From assembly GCA_024641365.1 (NCBI GenBank), contig JAHEDF010000126.1:1-9430 (forward strand): a stretch of DNA of 9,430 bases, written 5' to 3'. Shown piece after piece: positions 1 to 7,051 of the stretch. This stretch comes from Planctomycetota bacterium (GTDB lineage: Bacteria; Planctomycetota; UBA11346). The position numbers and the translations under genes were made by a program. The notes beneath the pieces are model-generated. The model was given only the letters and a program-made list of their open reading frames with translations, did not search any database and had not been told where the DNA came from. Positions within the stretch are counted from its first letter, which is position 1. Each line of letters begins with the position of its first letter.

Positions 1-269
1 CCTTCATCATAAGCATTGATGATTGCTAAATTATGCTTGTAGGCAACTGCAGTGAAACTGTTGTTACTTTGAATAATACCACGAATGGGTGCTGCATTTT
101 CTTTTTTAGGCAATTGGACTTTAAATGTGGTATCTTTTTCGCCATCTTTGGTTTTGACTTTAAATGTGAACGATACCGTTTCCCATTCCATTGGCTGATC
201 TGCTGCAGGGAGCAGGTACGAGGCCGCAAAACACAGCGCGAAGCACATACTTAATAGGCGATGACGCAT
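1..269 (-). CDS. Exported protein, 5' part only (possibly an alpha/beta-hydrolase-like protein)
   Basis: An open frame runs from an ATG at 269 leftward off the window edge, giving 89 codons with no stop. A good ribosome binding site, GGAG at 279-276, lies 6 nt before the ATG and decides the start. Residues 1-23 form a signal peptide: MRHR, then a hydrophobic stretch ending LLPAA, with likely cleavage just before D24. The mature part begins with a beta-rich stretch containing VSFTFKVKTKDGE and TTFKVQLP, followed by PIRGIIQ and VAYKHNLAIINAYDEG. The pattern 'P-x-RG-hydrophobic strand ... KHNLAIINA' recalls the first strands of exported esterase or hydrolase-fold proteins in PVC bacteria, but the nucleophile region lies outside the window. 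That functional reading is a weak inference; the reading frame and export signal are firm. The gene follows the DUF6288 gene on the same strand after a gap of about 250 nt. Confidence 0.75.
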   Translation of the reverse strand, partial: MRHRLLSMCFALCFAASYLLPAADQPMEWETVSFTFKVKTKDGEKDTTFKVQLPKKENAAPIRGIIQSNNSFTAVAYKHNLAIINAYDE

Positions 270-297
270 AAACTTCTCCAGTGGGACTTTGGTGTGA

Positions 298-355
298 GGG
301 CATATGCCCAGGGTTTGTGCACTCATTTTGGCTTCATTGCCAAAATGAGCCCTGG
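298..355 (-). promoter_or_regulatory. Structured leader: long imperfect hairpin plus 12-bp palindrome
   Basis: CTCATTTTGGC (322-332) and GCCAAAATGAG (339-349) are perfect 11-bp inverted arms around a 6-nt loop. Outside them CCAGGG (308-313) pairs with CCCTGG (350-355), leaving an 8-nt one-sided bulge at 314-321. Directly adjacent and partly overlapping is the perfect palindrome GGGCATATGCCC (298-309). On the minus strand this lies between the DUF6288 stop and the start of the left-edge gene, ending about 30 nt before that gene's start codon. No T-run follows in the minus direction, so it is not a standard intrinsic terminator. It could be a regulatory leader, a processing or stability element, or a protein-binding dyad; the sequence alone does not decide. 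Confidence 0.55.
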
Positions 356-519
356 TTGCGAAAGTATGACCAATTTTGCTAATGGAATAGACAATTTCGG
401 TCTCTTTTTGGACAGCCAAACCCTTAACTGGTCAAGGTGAAGATATAATGAGGGCCGTGAGGCTGGCTTACTGTATCGCACACAGGCGTTGGCTGTAGAC
501 GAGTACAGGTACCAGTTAC

Positions 520-3108
520 TTACTTCTTAATCGTATCGGCACCTTGAGCCGAATTTTGACGGTCGTACTCCTTTATATAATTTTCGATACTAATTAAATT
601 TGGTGCCTGGGTTTTCTTCATGAATTCATAAGCAGCCATTATCGACTTCTTGTCTCTACTGCTGCCTTGTTTTTCAACCCGTTTATAAAATTCTTCAATA
701 TCAGGAAAGAATTCTTTCATTGCATTGCCATAGGGTTGAAGCGCTGGGATACCACCTAAGCCACGAGCCCAAGCTCCCCAGGCTGGCGTACGCAGCACAT
801 AAGGCGCACCAACTTCTAAGCCCTCTTTGATATTGTGTTCTGCCATTAATTTAACGCCATTAACGCGCACGCCCCCTGCAAACATAACACCACTTGGAGC
901 TGGATATTTAACCGCATAATAAATAGCTCCCCATAATTGTTTCAAATCGTCTTCGGTTAAATTATCATATACACTTGAAACGGTACTACGTGCTGCGCCA
1001 TTTGGATTTTGTAATATCGATTTAATAGCTGGGATAAGTAATGTGCGGTCTAATTGATCAATCCCTTTGCCACCAGGGAAAAAACCCGTGAAGTCATTGG
1101 TCCGCCCATCTCCAAAAAGCAGACTGCCTATTTCATTATGCAATTTGCGCGTTGGGTCTTGCTCGGGTTCGTACGTCGCGGCTAGTTTCAAAAGAGCCGG
1201 TGTCGTTTTTCGCACCGCTTCGCCAAGACCGTTTAATTTTTCTCCTTTTTTCGGTAATTTCAAAGAATTAACGATGTAATAACGATAGGTTAAGTCCTTA
1301 TCGTTTTTTAATTTATCAATCATGACATCAACCGCTTCTTCCGACTGACGTCCAGCAAATTCTAAACCAACGCAGGCACCAAAACGGCTATAACGGTTTG
1401 GACTGTCAAGCATACTAATTAATTCTTTTACCACATTGTCTTCGCGATTACCAAGTTCTTTGGCTGCTAGATTACGAACTACCAACGACCAATTGCCTAA
1501 TTCTGTTAATAATTCTTTGGTTGATAAGTCTATTGCACGAAAAGTAGCAGCGGCCTCCAGCTTTTTTAAATCATTACCAACAATTGGCGGAACATGTGAA
1601 TTGCCTTTGAGGCCTGTAATATACAGCACCTGACGTGGGAGACAGTGTTGTAATAAGCGAGATCCTGTAGTTGACCAATTTTTATATTTACCGTGTTCCT
1701 GAGAGCCTAATTGAAATTGATAAACACCATCACCACCTGGTAAGCGTTCTAACTCCGTGTGAAATCGAGTGCGCTTAATAAATGATTGCGCGGCTTCAGG
1801 GCCTCCGCGAGCTGCTGCCAATGCCCCCCATTGCCAGGAAAAGAAATTTCCTGTGTGTCCATCTTCACGTTGATTATAGGAGGCAATGGTCATGCGTGTA
1901 AAAAAGTCCGCCGCCTCTTTATCGCCAACTAAATCAAATAATATAGCTGCTTGAGAATTCTTCCCATTATTATCATGACGTTCTGCTGCTGGATGATCAC
2001 CGTAGGGAATTGTGCCTTTATCAACATACCAATGGAAAAAATTCAACGAACGCTTTACCGCTTCATCAATTTCCTGTTTTTTAATGCCGCATTTTTTTGC
2101 TAACACGAGTGAAATCGCACAGGTCAAACTACATGAATTCATAGCGCCATAGGCACACGCTGGTCCGTATAATCCATTTATTTTAACATCAGCCATGCCA
2201 TGGCTCCACGTACCAACACCGCTTTGTCCCAATGACATATACATGGATAGAGCTTCAATTCCTGGAAGGACCGCCTCGTCTTTTGTTAGTAAATAATATT
2301 CGGTCAGTAAAATATTACGGTAACCCGCATGCCACGTTCCGAGTCCCTTGTCACCCATAACATCTAAGCCAATACATTGGTTTGCCAAAGCGCGGGCAAA
2401 TTCACGAACCTCAGCAATGTATTTTTCTTCGCCGGTAGCTAACAATCCCAACGCATCTATTGCAGCATCAATTCCCCCGTCAACTGATTGAGTTCCTTTT
2501 TTACTCGTTCCAAAAAATCCTTTTTTGACAATAGCTTGTGCTGCCGCATCAATTATTTTTTTTGTTTTATCACAATCCCAGGGCGAGGTGTTGCTGTAAG
2601 ACCCCAACACTGGCAAGGTCATTGTTGCTGTAATAGCTTTTCCCTTGCGCCAGACATTCAGTACTAATTTTCCGTTATGCTCTTTTTTCTCTGCTTCGGT
2701 AATCGCTTCAGCTAAAGATTTGCGCGCATCAGCAGAGAATTTTGTGGCACTATTTTTTGCGCTCTCAACTAACGGTGAAATCACACCAAGAATAACATCT
2801 TTTTCTTGTAACACGCCATCCGCTGGAGTTCCCTTGGTCACACTCTTAATTAAAATCATGCGCGTCTGATTCGTTGGATCACTTGAGCGCGTATGCCAAA
2901 AATAACCAACGGCACCCGTGGAACCTAATGCCCAATAATTAAGACCCGTTTCAAGGGTTTCACCTTTCGTATAATCTGGTTCAGTTGGTTTGGCCTTTTC
3001 CGCTCCCTGTATCTGTCCCATAGCGATAAAAGCCGACAATATGACACAGAGAAATGTCGATTTTTGTGCGGTTAAATGTTGTGGTAAAACCCATAATCGG
3101 TGATTCAT
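520..3108 (-). CDS. Exported DUF6288-type protein (PDZ-like, toroid and HEAT-like repeats)
   Basis: The 862-residue product is probably exported. The frame is open to an ATG at 3150, but that start would put 14 residues before the signal peptide. The ATG at 3108 has AGG six nt upstream, so it is preferred. Residues 1-36 form a signal peptide: a long n-region to K16, hydrophobic core STFLCVILSAFIAMG, likely cleavage near QGA. Residues about 55-165 resemble a PDZ domain (LIKSVTKGTPADGVLQEKD, DVILGV), ending in LPVLGSYS, a sequence typical of DUF6288 proteins of PVC bacteria. Residues about 170-520 look like a helical toroid of the terpenoid-cyclase type, rich in Trp, His and Gly (GTWHAGYRN, GTWSHGMAD, FFSWQWGALAAARGG). 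Residues about 550-680 look like HEAT-type repeats (VVRNLAAKELGNRE, YSRFGACVGLEFAGRQ). Family membership is recognised by eye. The biochemical function of the family is not known to me; a role with extracellular polysaccharide or peptide substrates would be a guess. It is divergent from the AraC gene. Confidence 0.85.
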   Translation of the reverse strand: MNHRLWVLPQHLTAQKSTFLCVILSAFIAMGQIQGAEKAKPTEPDYTKGETLETGLNYWALGSTGAVGYFWHTRSSDPTNQTRMILIKSVTKGTPADGVLQEKDVILGVISPLVESAKNSATKFSADARKSLAEAITEAEKKEHNGKLVLNVWRKGKAITATMTLPVLGSYSNTSPWDCDKTKKIIDAAAQAIVKKGFFGTSKKGTQSVDGGIDAAIDALGLLATGEEKYIAEVREFARALANQCIGLDVMGDKGLGTWHAGYRNILLTEYYLLTKDEAVLPGIEALSMYMSLGQSGVGTWSHGMADVKINGLYGPACAYGAMNSCSLTCAISLVLAKKCGIKKQEIDEAVKRSLNFFHWYVDKGTIPYGDHPAAERHDNNGKNSQAAILFDLVGDKEAADFFTRMTIASYNQREDGHTGNFFSWQWGALAAARGGPEAAQSFIKRTRFHTELERLPGGDGVYQFQLGSQEHGKYKNWSTTGSRLLQHCLPRQVLYITGLKGNSHVPPIVGNDLKKLEAAATFRAIDLSTKELLTELGNWSLVVRNLAAKELGNREDNVVKELISMLDSPNRYSRFGACVGLEFAGRQSEEAVDVMIDKLKNDKDLTYRYYIVNSLKLPKKGEKLNGLGEAVRKTTPALLKLAATYEPEQDPTRKLHNEIGSLLFGDGRTNDFTGFFPGGKGIDQLDRTLLIPAIKSILQNPNGAARSTVSSVYDNLTEDDLKQLWGAIYYAVKYPAPSGVMFAGGVRVNGVKLMAEHNIKEGLEVGAPYVLRTPAWGAWARGLGGIPALQPYGNAMKEFFPDIEEFYKRVEKQGSSRDKKSIMAAYEFMKKTQAPNLISIENYIKEYDRQNSAQGADTIKK

Positions 3109-3237
3109 GATGTACCTGCCTGTGTGTGAATGATGGGGTAGAACAACCACTCCCGAAACATTACGTCGAAGTCTACTTTCAATACGATTGCAGCCTGCTA
3201 AAAGTGCGACAATAAGGGCACGAATACCGCCACTCTT

Positions 3238-3266
3238 AGCATATCACATCTTGCAACAGATCACAA
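3238..3266 (-). promoter_or_regulatory. Candidate promoter and operator of the DUF6288 gene
   Basis: Read on the minus strand, TTGTGA (3266-3261) and TATGCT (3243-3238) each match the -35 and -10 consensus at four of six bases, with an ideal 17-bp spacer. The same stretch carries TGTGAT twice as a direct repeat, at 3265-3260 and 3248-3243, with a 17-bp period. AraC-family regulators usually bind direct repeats that overlap or sit near the -35 box, and an AraC-type gene is divergent from here. Transcription would start about 120 nt before the DUF6288 start codon. The match is moderate and was found by eye. Confidence 0.4.
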
Positions 3267-3380
3267 TGAAAGGGTCTATTTCTGAGCTCTGCAAAAGAAC
3301 AACGACTCTATCCGCGACTCGCTTTACCACGTTGGGACATTACACGAAAATGTGGTGAAATTTTAGACCGCGATAACACC
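3266..3380 (+). other. Probable N-terminal coding extension of the AraC gene
   Basis: The AraC frame stays open upstream of its first ATG (3381) to a TGA at 3267-3269. The open stretch reads like protein, ending in PRWDITRKCGEILDRDNT immediately before MAWDVCEPAF. No ATG, GTG or TTG codon lies in this frame between 3270 and 3380; a CTG is at 3282. An ATG at 3266-3268 in another frame would join the AraC frame if one base in the AAAGGG run (3269-3274) were skipped, giving MKGLFLSSAKEQ at the N-terminus. So the true start may be a CTG, or the gene may carry a one-base frame break or sequencing error. There is no clear ribosome binding site before 3381. Confidence 0.4.
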
Positions 3381-4193
3381 ATGGCCTGGGACGTTTGTGA
3401 ACCAGCTTTTGAAGCGGGCATCAACCAACTTGCGATTTTAAATCGCCCCGAATTTGTACGCTCAGAACCCTATTTACGACCAGATAGTCATTTATTAGTG
3501 CTCCAGCTACAAGGCGAAACGGGTATGAGCGTCGCCGATAAAATGGCCTGGCTAACAATGGGTGATATGGCATGTGTTCCTGCTGGTACACCATTTACAC
3601 ACACCGGAAAACCGAAAAACCCTTTCAGCTATATCTATATTACTATTGCAGATACGAAACGCTGGCATGGATTACGTGACCGTGGTGCGTGGGTTCGACC
3701 TTATGAATCGGCCGATTATTTATATGTGTTGGTAAGACGATTATTGGATGCTCATTTATCACGTAATATTGTTGCACTGGAACACGCGAATCGCGATTCT
3801 TATGCGCTGGCTGATTTATTGCTCAGAGAAACGCGTATGGCTTCAAAGCAGGATACGCCTGTCTCGCTTGCGTTACGTGATTTAATGGAACAAATCAGAA
3901 CAAAACCAGAAGCCAGATGGAATAATGTTGATATGGCCTCGTCGGTCAAAATGTCAGAGCGAACTTTTTTACGGGTCTTTCGCCAAGAATTTGGCACCTC
4001 ACCTAAAACCATGGTCATCAAACAACGCATGATTATAGCGCGACAATTATTAGAATATACTGATGACCCTATTAAACAAATTGCCAGTGACCTTGGCTAT
4101 ACCAACCGTCGCACCTTTACGGCTTTATTTTCTTCTTATACAGGTGTCACTCCAGAAGAGTTTAGGCGTAAGGTATTAACAAACCGTCCATAA
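3381..4193 (+). CDS. AraC-family transcriptional regulator
   Basis: From the first ATG the product is 270 residues, usual for an AraC regulator with an N-terminal sensor and C-terminal DNA-binding domain. Residues about 30-110 look like a cupin-type ligand pocket (LLVLQLQGETG, GDMACVPAGTPFTH, SYIYITIADTKRW), the arrangement seen in sugar-responsive members. Residues about 165-265 form the double helix-turn-helix: DMASSVKMSERTFLRVFRQE is the first motif. The second is the conserved AraC signature, with G239-Y240, F246, F250, G255, P258 and R262 in place. The regulator is divergent from the DUF6288 gene and convergent with the PHP gene, so the shared upstream region is its most likely target. 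The ligand is unknown. The N-terminus is uncertain, because the reading frame looks coding upstream of this ATG and no ribosome binding site precedes it. Confidence 0.9.
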   Translation: MAWDVCEPAFEAGINQLAILNRPEFVRSEPYLRPDSHLLVLQLQGETGMSVADKMAWLTMGDMACVPAGTPFTHTGKPKNPFSYIYITIADTKRWHGLRDRGAWVRPYESADYLYVLVRRLLDAHLSRNIVALEHANRDSYALADLLLRETRMASKQDTPVSLALRDLMEQIRTKPEARWNNVDMASSVKMSERTFLRVFRQEFGTSPKTMVIKQRMIIARQLLEYTDDPIKQIASDLGYTNRRTFTALFSSYTGVTPEEFRRKVLTNRP

Positions 4194-4196
4194 TTC

Positions 4197-4236
4197 GTCT
4201 AGACTTAGATAATGTTTCCTCTTTAGCGATCTAGAC
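4197..4236. repeat. Inverted repeat GTCTAGA after the AraC stop
   Basis: GTCTAGA at 4197-4203 and TCTAGAC at 4230-4236 are perfect inverted copies 26 nt apart. The first copy also lies in an 8-bp palindrome, GTCTAGAC (4197-4204), so TCTAGAC also recurs as a direct repeat. It begins 4 nt after the AraC stop codon. No T-run follows, so terminator function is doubtful; a protein-binding pair is equally possible. Confidence 0.35.
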
Positions 4237-4282
4237 AAATACGTAGAAAATTATTCTTCTGTGAAAATAAATTATGTTAAAG

Positions 4283-4306
4283 AATAACTTTAATGATTAA
4301 GTTATT
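4283..4306. terminator. AT-rich hairpin at the 3' end of the PHP gene (weak terminator candidate)
   Basis: AATAACTT (4283-4290) and AAGTTATT (4299-4306) are perfect 8-bp arms, extendable to 10 bp with one bulged T and a TGA loop. The PHP stop codon (4304-4302) lies inside the right arm. AraC and PHP transcripts converge here, so a hairpin between them would be expected. The stem is almost all A-T and there is no good T-run in either direction, so strength is doubtful. Confidence 0.3.
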
Positions 4307-5378
4307 GTCGGCCATCAAGAAATTGTGGTTGACCCCATGCGTAGTACTCTTCCCACCCTTCGGTTGGGTGTTGGCGGGTATAGACTATTTTGGGGCGAAT
4401 ATACATGTCTGATTTTTTCCCGCTGTAGCGTGCTGTAAGTGCGCGATCGGTACTTAGTACAGCTCCGTCCTTGCTGATCCATTCAATACGGAATCCTTCT
4501 ATGCCTTCTTGAATTTTTCGTCCACGTAAAATTGGTGATTTTAATTCGTCCATCGTCTTCTTTAAATCAATAGAAACCGAATAACCATCGCTATCAAATT
4601 GGCAAGTTTCCAAGAATACGCCGCTACTCGAATAAAAATGTCCATCAACCATCGCCTTGGTTATGGCATCTGAATGTAATTGTGCTGCCTGTACCATAAC
4701 CCAACCGCGACCAGGATTACTGGCTGATGGTTTAATGCTTTCTGCCTTAAATTGATGCGCATCATCTGATGACACTCCATAGAGCACTCTTCCGCGAGTT
4801 AATGAAAAATCCCACATATTTTCGGTCGATGGATGTTTATCATCACCAAAATTTTGTACGGTAGGATGCCCATTATACAGCTCAAATAATCGCAGGCTCT
4901 TTACCTCGTGTATATCTTCTCTCACTACTACCCAATGAAAATTGGGGTGATTGAGAATCATCTCACCACCCTGCTCTCGTGTTCGATCTACCTGCGATGC
5001 AATAATTTTTTTAACGGTAATGTCTTTGGGATATTTCTCCGTTTTTACTAATCCCTTCACGTTCATACACGTGCTATGGACTTTTTCCGTTAATTCGATG
5101 CCAGGAATTAAAATAAAATCGTCGCGCCGGTTTCCTTCGATAGTCACAGTAGTTGGGTCAATAAAATGATTATGTTCACTAAGGATTAAAAAATTATAGC
5201 CTTTATCATGATACCATTTGGCAACCACATTCGGAGCGGAGTCCGCATGCCCACATATCACTGTATGGGTGTGGGTATTACCACGAAACCATTGAAGCTT
5301 CTCTTGTCCAAAAGCAAAACTCCCCGTTAACAACACCAATGCGGTAGATGCGGCAATTAATTTTGCGTCATTCAACAT
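4302..5378 (-). CDS. Exported PHP-domain metal-dependent hydrolase
   Basis: The product has 358 residues. The start at 5378 is supported by GAGGG at 5391-5387, 8 nt upstream. Residues 1-24 form a signal peptide (hydrophobic AASTALVLLTGSFAFG, cleavage before Q25), so it acts outside the cytoplasm. The PHP metal-binding motifs are in order: HTH at 36-38 in GNTHTHT, H69 in SEHNH, E95 in PGIEL, H101, NHPN at 143-146, and SSDDAH at 203-208. The motif set is complete, so catalysis is likely; PHP domains typically use a di- or trinuclear metal site to cleave phosphoesters. The residues after about 260 are a beta-rich extension (YSVSIDLKKTMDELKSPIL, IEGFRIEWISKDG) of the kind that follows exported PHP domains in environmental bacteria. 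The substrate is not evident. It is convergent with AraC and upstream of nothing on its strand before 4302; regulation is not visible beyond the ribosome binding site. Confidence 0.9.
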   Translation of the reverse strand: MLNDAKLIAASTALVLLTGSFAFGQEKLQWFRGNTHTHTVICGHADSAPNVVAKWYHDKGYNFLILSEHNHFIDPTTVTIEGNRRDDFILIPGIELTEKVHSTCMNVKGLVKTEKYPKDITVKKIIASQVDRTREQGGEMILNHPNFHWVVVREDIHEVKSLRLFELYNGHPTVQNFGDDKHPSTENMWDFSLTRGRVLYGVSSDDAHQFKAESIKPSASNPGRGWVMVQAAQLHSDAITKAMVDGHFYSSSGVFLETCQFDSDGYSVSIDLKKTMDELKSPILRGRKIQEGIEGFRIEWISKDGAVLSTDRALTARYSGKKSDMYIRPKIVYTRQHPTEGWEEYYAWGQPQFLDGRQ

Positions 5379-5642
5379 GGTGATATCCCTCTATGGTTAA
5401 TGAGTGTATCTTTTCTGCGCTCTCTTAATACTGCATCGAACGTTTTTCGTTGTTTAGCGCTTTTTTTAATCGCAGATATGATACAAATAACCATACCAAG
5501 TTAAACACATTGTCACGCGTCATGCACATTCAGCCATCTCCGTGGATGAAGTTTCTTATAGCCGCTTACATATGGCCAAATCTACAGCGTGTTACTTTTT
5601 AAAATATATAATTCATACCTATTACCATGTAAGAACTCTTAA

Positions 5643-6185
5643 TTAATTGCTCTTTTTAATAAAATCAAAGTAACCTAAACTTTTTCCTTGGTGTTGCGTT
5701 TTTTCGACCACGGTACCACTGCGATCATAGTAAATCACATCGCATGTATCTACCGTATTATCCGCTTTCATAATTGAGACCGTTAACACCCATGCTTTTT
5801 TATTTGTGATATTGTTATAATCCGGAGGAATAAATGAGCATGCAATAGTTTTGCCAACTGTGCCTGACATAATAATCGCATTGTGAACAAGCTCATCGGG
5901 CATTTTAAATAATTCATTGATAAGTATATCTAATTCTTCTCGGCTCTCAAATTTATCAACATCAAAATAAACGCTACCTAATGCGACTGATGCATTGAAC
6001 TTCTCAGAAATAGCTTGTGGGAGACTTTGGCGAAAGGTTGCAATCTGACTGTGTAATTTTTCATTGACCATTTCTTGGTTAATCATTTTTTTAATGGCTG
6101 GAGCCGCCATGACGATGACCCCTGAAATTAGTGCGATAACTGCCACGCTTACCAGCAATAAGAAGAGTGGTTTTTTATCTTTCAT
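5643..6185 (-). CDS. Membrane-anchored protein of unknown function
   Basis: The 180-residue product is not recognised. GGAG at 6196-6193 lies 7 nt before the ATG at 6185 and fixes the start. A short lysine-rich N-terminus (MKDKKP) is followed by one hydrophobic segment at residues 7-28 and then KK at 32-33. It is therefore either a single-pass anchor with the C-terminal part outside or a poorly cleaved signal peptide. Residues 34-65 are helical and polar (NQEMVNEKLHSQIATFRQSL), then an alpha/beta part follows with VYFDVDKFESREELD and, near the end, KAWVLTVSIMKADN and DVIYYDRSGTVVEK. Two cysteines, C116 and C148, could form a disulfide outside the cytoplasm. The gene stands alone, with 264 nt to the PHP gene and 272 nt to the lipoprotein gene, and both gaps are long enough for separate promoters. 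No function can be assigned. Confidence 0.75.
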   Translation of the reverse strand: MKDKKPLFLLLVSVAVIALISGVIVMAAPAIKKMINQEMVNEKLHSQIATFRQSLPQAISEKFNASVALGSVYFDVDKFESREELDILINELFKMPDELVHNAIIMSGTVGKTIACSFIPPDYNNITNKKAWVLTVSIMKADNTVDTCDVIYYDRSGTVVEKTQHQGKSLGYFDFIKKSN

Positions 6186-6409
6186 ACGAGTACTCCGTTA
6201 TGCCTCTACTTCATTTATAAACACGTCGTAAAGCTTGTGATTATGACGCCATTCGCACGAACAATCTTTCACACCAATGCATAATTTTTGTGGAACCATT
6301 CGTTTAGTGCAAAAACTCGTTCATGAACCAAAGGAATGGTAAGTAATTAAACCCTTCTTTGCTTTAAAACTATTTTTTGAATACGTTGCTCGACAAGCAT
6401 CAAATAAAA

Positions 6410-6432
6410 AAGCGGTGGGATAACCACCGCTT
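6410..6432 (-). terminator. Intrinsic terminator of the lipoprotein gene
   Basis: Read on the minus strand, AAGCGGTGG pairs perfectly with CCACCGCTT (9 bp, GC-rich core) around the loop TTATC, and the stem runs into TTTTTTATTTG. It begins 25 nt after the lipoprotein stop codon. This is a textbook intrinsic terminator and separates the lipoprotein from the gene at 5643-6185. Confidence 0.9.
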
Positions 6433-6457
6433 CGTCTTTATTTAATACAAAAGAAAA

Positions 6458-7051
6458 TTACTTACCCGGCCCAATATTGGCATTAGTGGTGCCTTTACCA
6501 AAACCATCACCACAGCAATAGGGATTATAATTATGGCTATTTAATCCACCGTTAACCTTTAAGGTATTTGGATTAACTGTAGTCCCTGCGCCGGTAGTTG
6601 AATGTGGGCGGCGATCCGTGTCACTAATATCAACGCGAAATGCTCGTTGAGTTACCCCAGGAGCATAAGGCGAATTAGTAAAGCCGGATACTTTAGGGCC
6701 CGCTAAAACAGTATTTGGACCAACAGGGCGTTCATAATCAGACATTTTCGCAACTGGTTGCAAATCAGCTATGCCATTCGATTTAATCGCAGGTTCTTTG
6801 TACCTGACCATCGGAGTTGGTTTAAATTTTTGATAGGGATGCTGGCATTCAACCCGAGCACGATGTGTTGCATCAATATCTGGCGGAAGTGCTGGTAATT
6901 CTATGACTTCACGGTCACCGTTCCAAGCAACTGCCTCAACGGTAAATGAGGAATCAATATCGGTTGGGATGTAACGCGTCTGGTAATACAGACCGCCATC
7001 ACAGCCAGCCAATAAGGCCACTACCGGAGCAAGGAACAAGAGACGACGCAT
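6458..7051 (-). CDS. Lipoprotein of unknown function
   Basis: The 197-residue product starts with a lipoprotein signal peptide: MRR, hydrophobic LLFLAPVVA, and lipobox LLAG-C with the lipidated cysteine at 17. The next residue is aspartate (D18). In enterobacteria Asp at that position keeps a lipoprotein in the inner membrane, but that rule may not hold in this lineage. The mature chain is rich in Pro, Asn, Gly and Thr and looks mostly unstructured (for example VNPNTLKVNGGLNSHNYNPY). Near the end is an adjacent cysteine pair, C179-C180, in NPYCCGDGFGKG, which might bind metal or form a disulfide. No domain is recognised. There is no clear ribosome binding site; GAGG lies about 15 nt upstream, too far to be typical. 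A strong terminator follows, so it is probably a single-gene unit. Confidence 0.8.
   Translation of the reverse strand: MRRLLFLAPVVALLAGCDGGLYYQTRYIPTDIDSSFTVEAVAWNGDREVIELPALPPDIDATHRARVECQHPYQKFKPTPMVRYKEPAIKSNGIADLQPVAKMSDYERPVGPNTVLAGPKVSGFTNSPYAPGVTQRAFRVDISDTDRRPHSTTGAGTTVNPNTLKVNGGLNSHNYNPYCCGDGFGKGTTNANIGPGK

Noticed and set aside
33..254. Plus-strand frame at the left edge
   Set aside because: It lies opposite the exported-protein gene that has a signal peptide and a good ribosome binding site.
2549..2568. Run of eight T inside the DUF6288 gene as a phase-variation tract
   Set aside because: The frame is intact, the run encodes ordinary Lys/Ile codons in an AT-rich gene, and nothing suggests slippage.
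3109..3150. Start of the DUF6288 gene at the upstream ATG (3150)
   Set aside because: It would place 14 residues in front of the signal peptide, and the ATG at 3108 has a ribosome-binding-like AGG at proper spacing.
6295..6340. ACCATTC/GAATGGT arms around GTTCATGAAC upstream of the gene at 5643-6185
   Set aside because: Arms are short and far apart in AT-rich sequence, so chance is a sufficient explanation.
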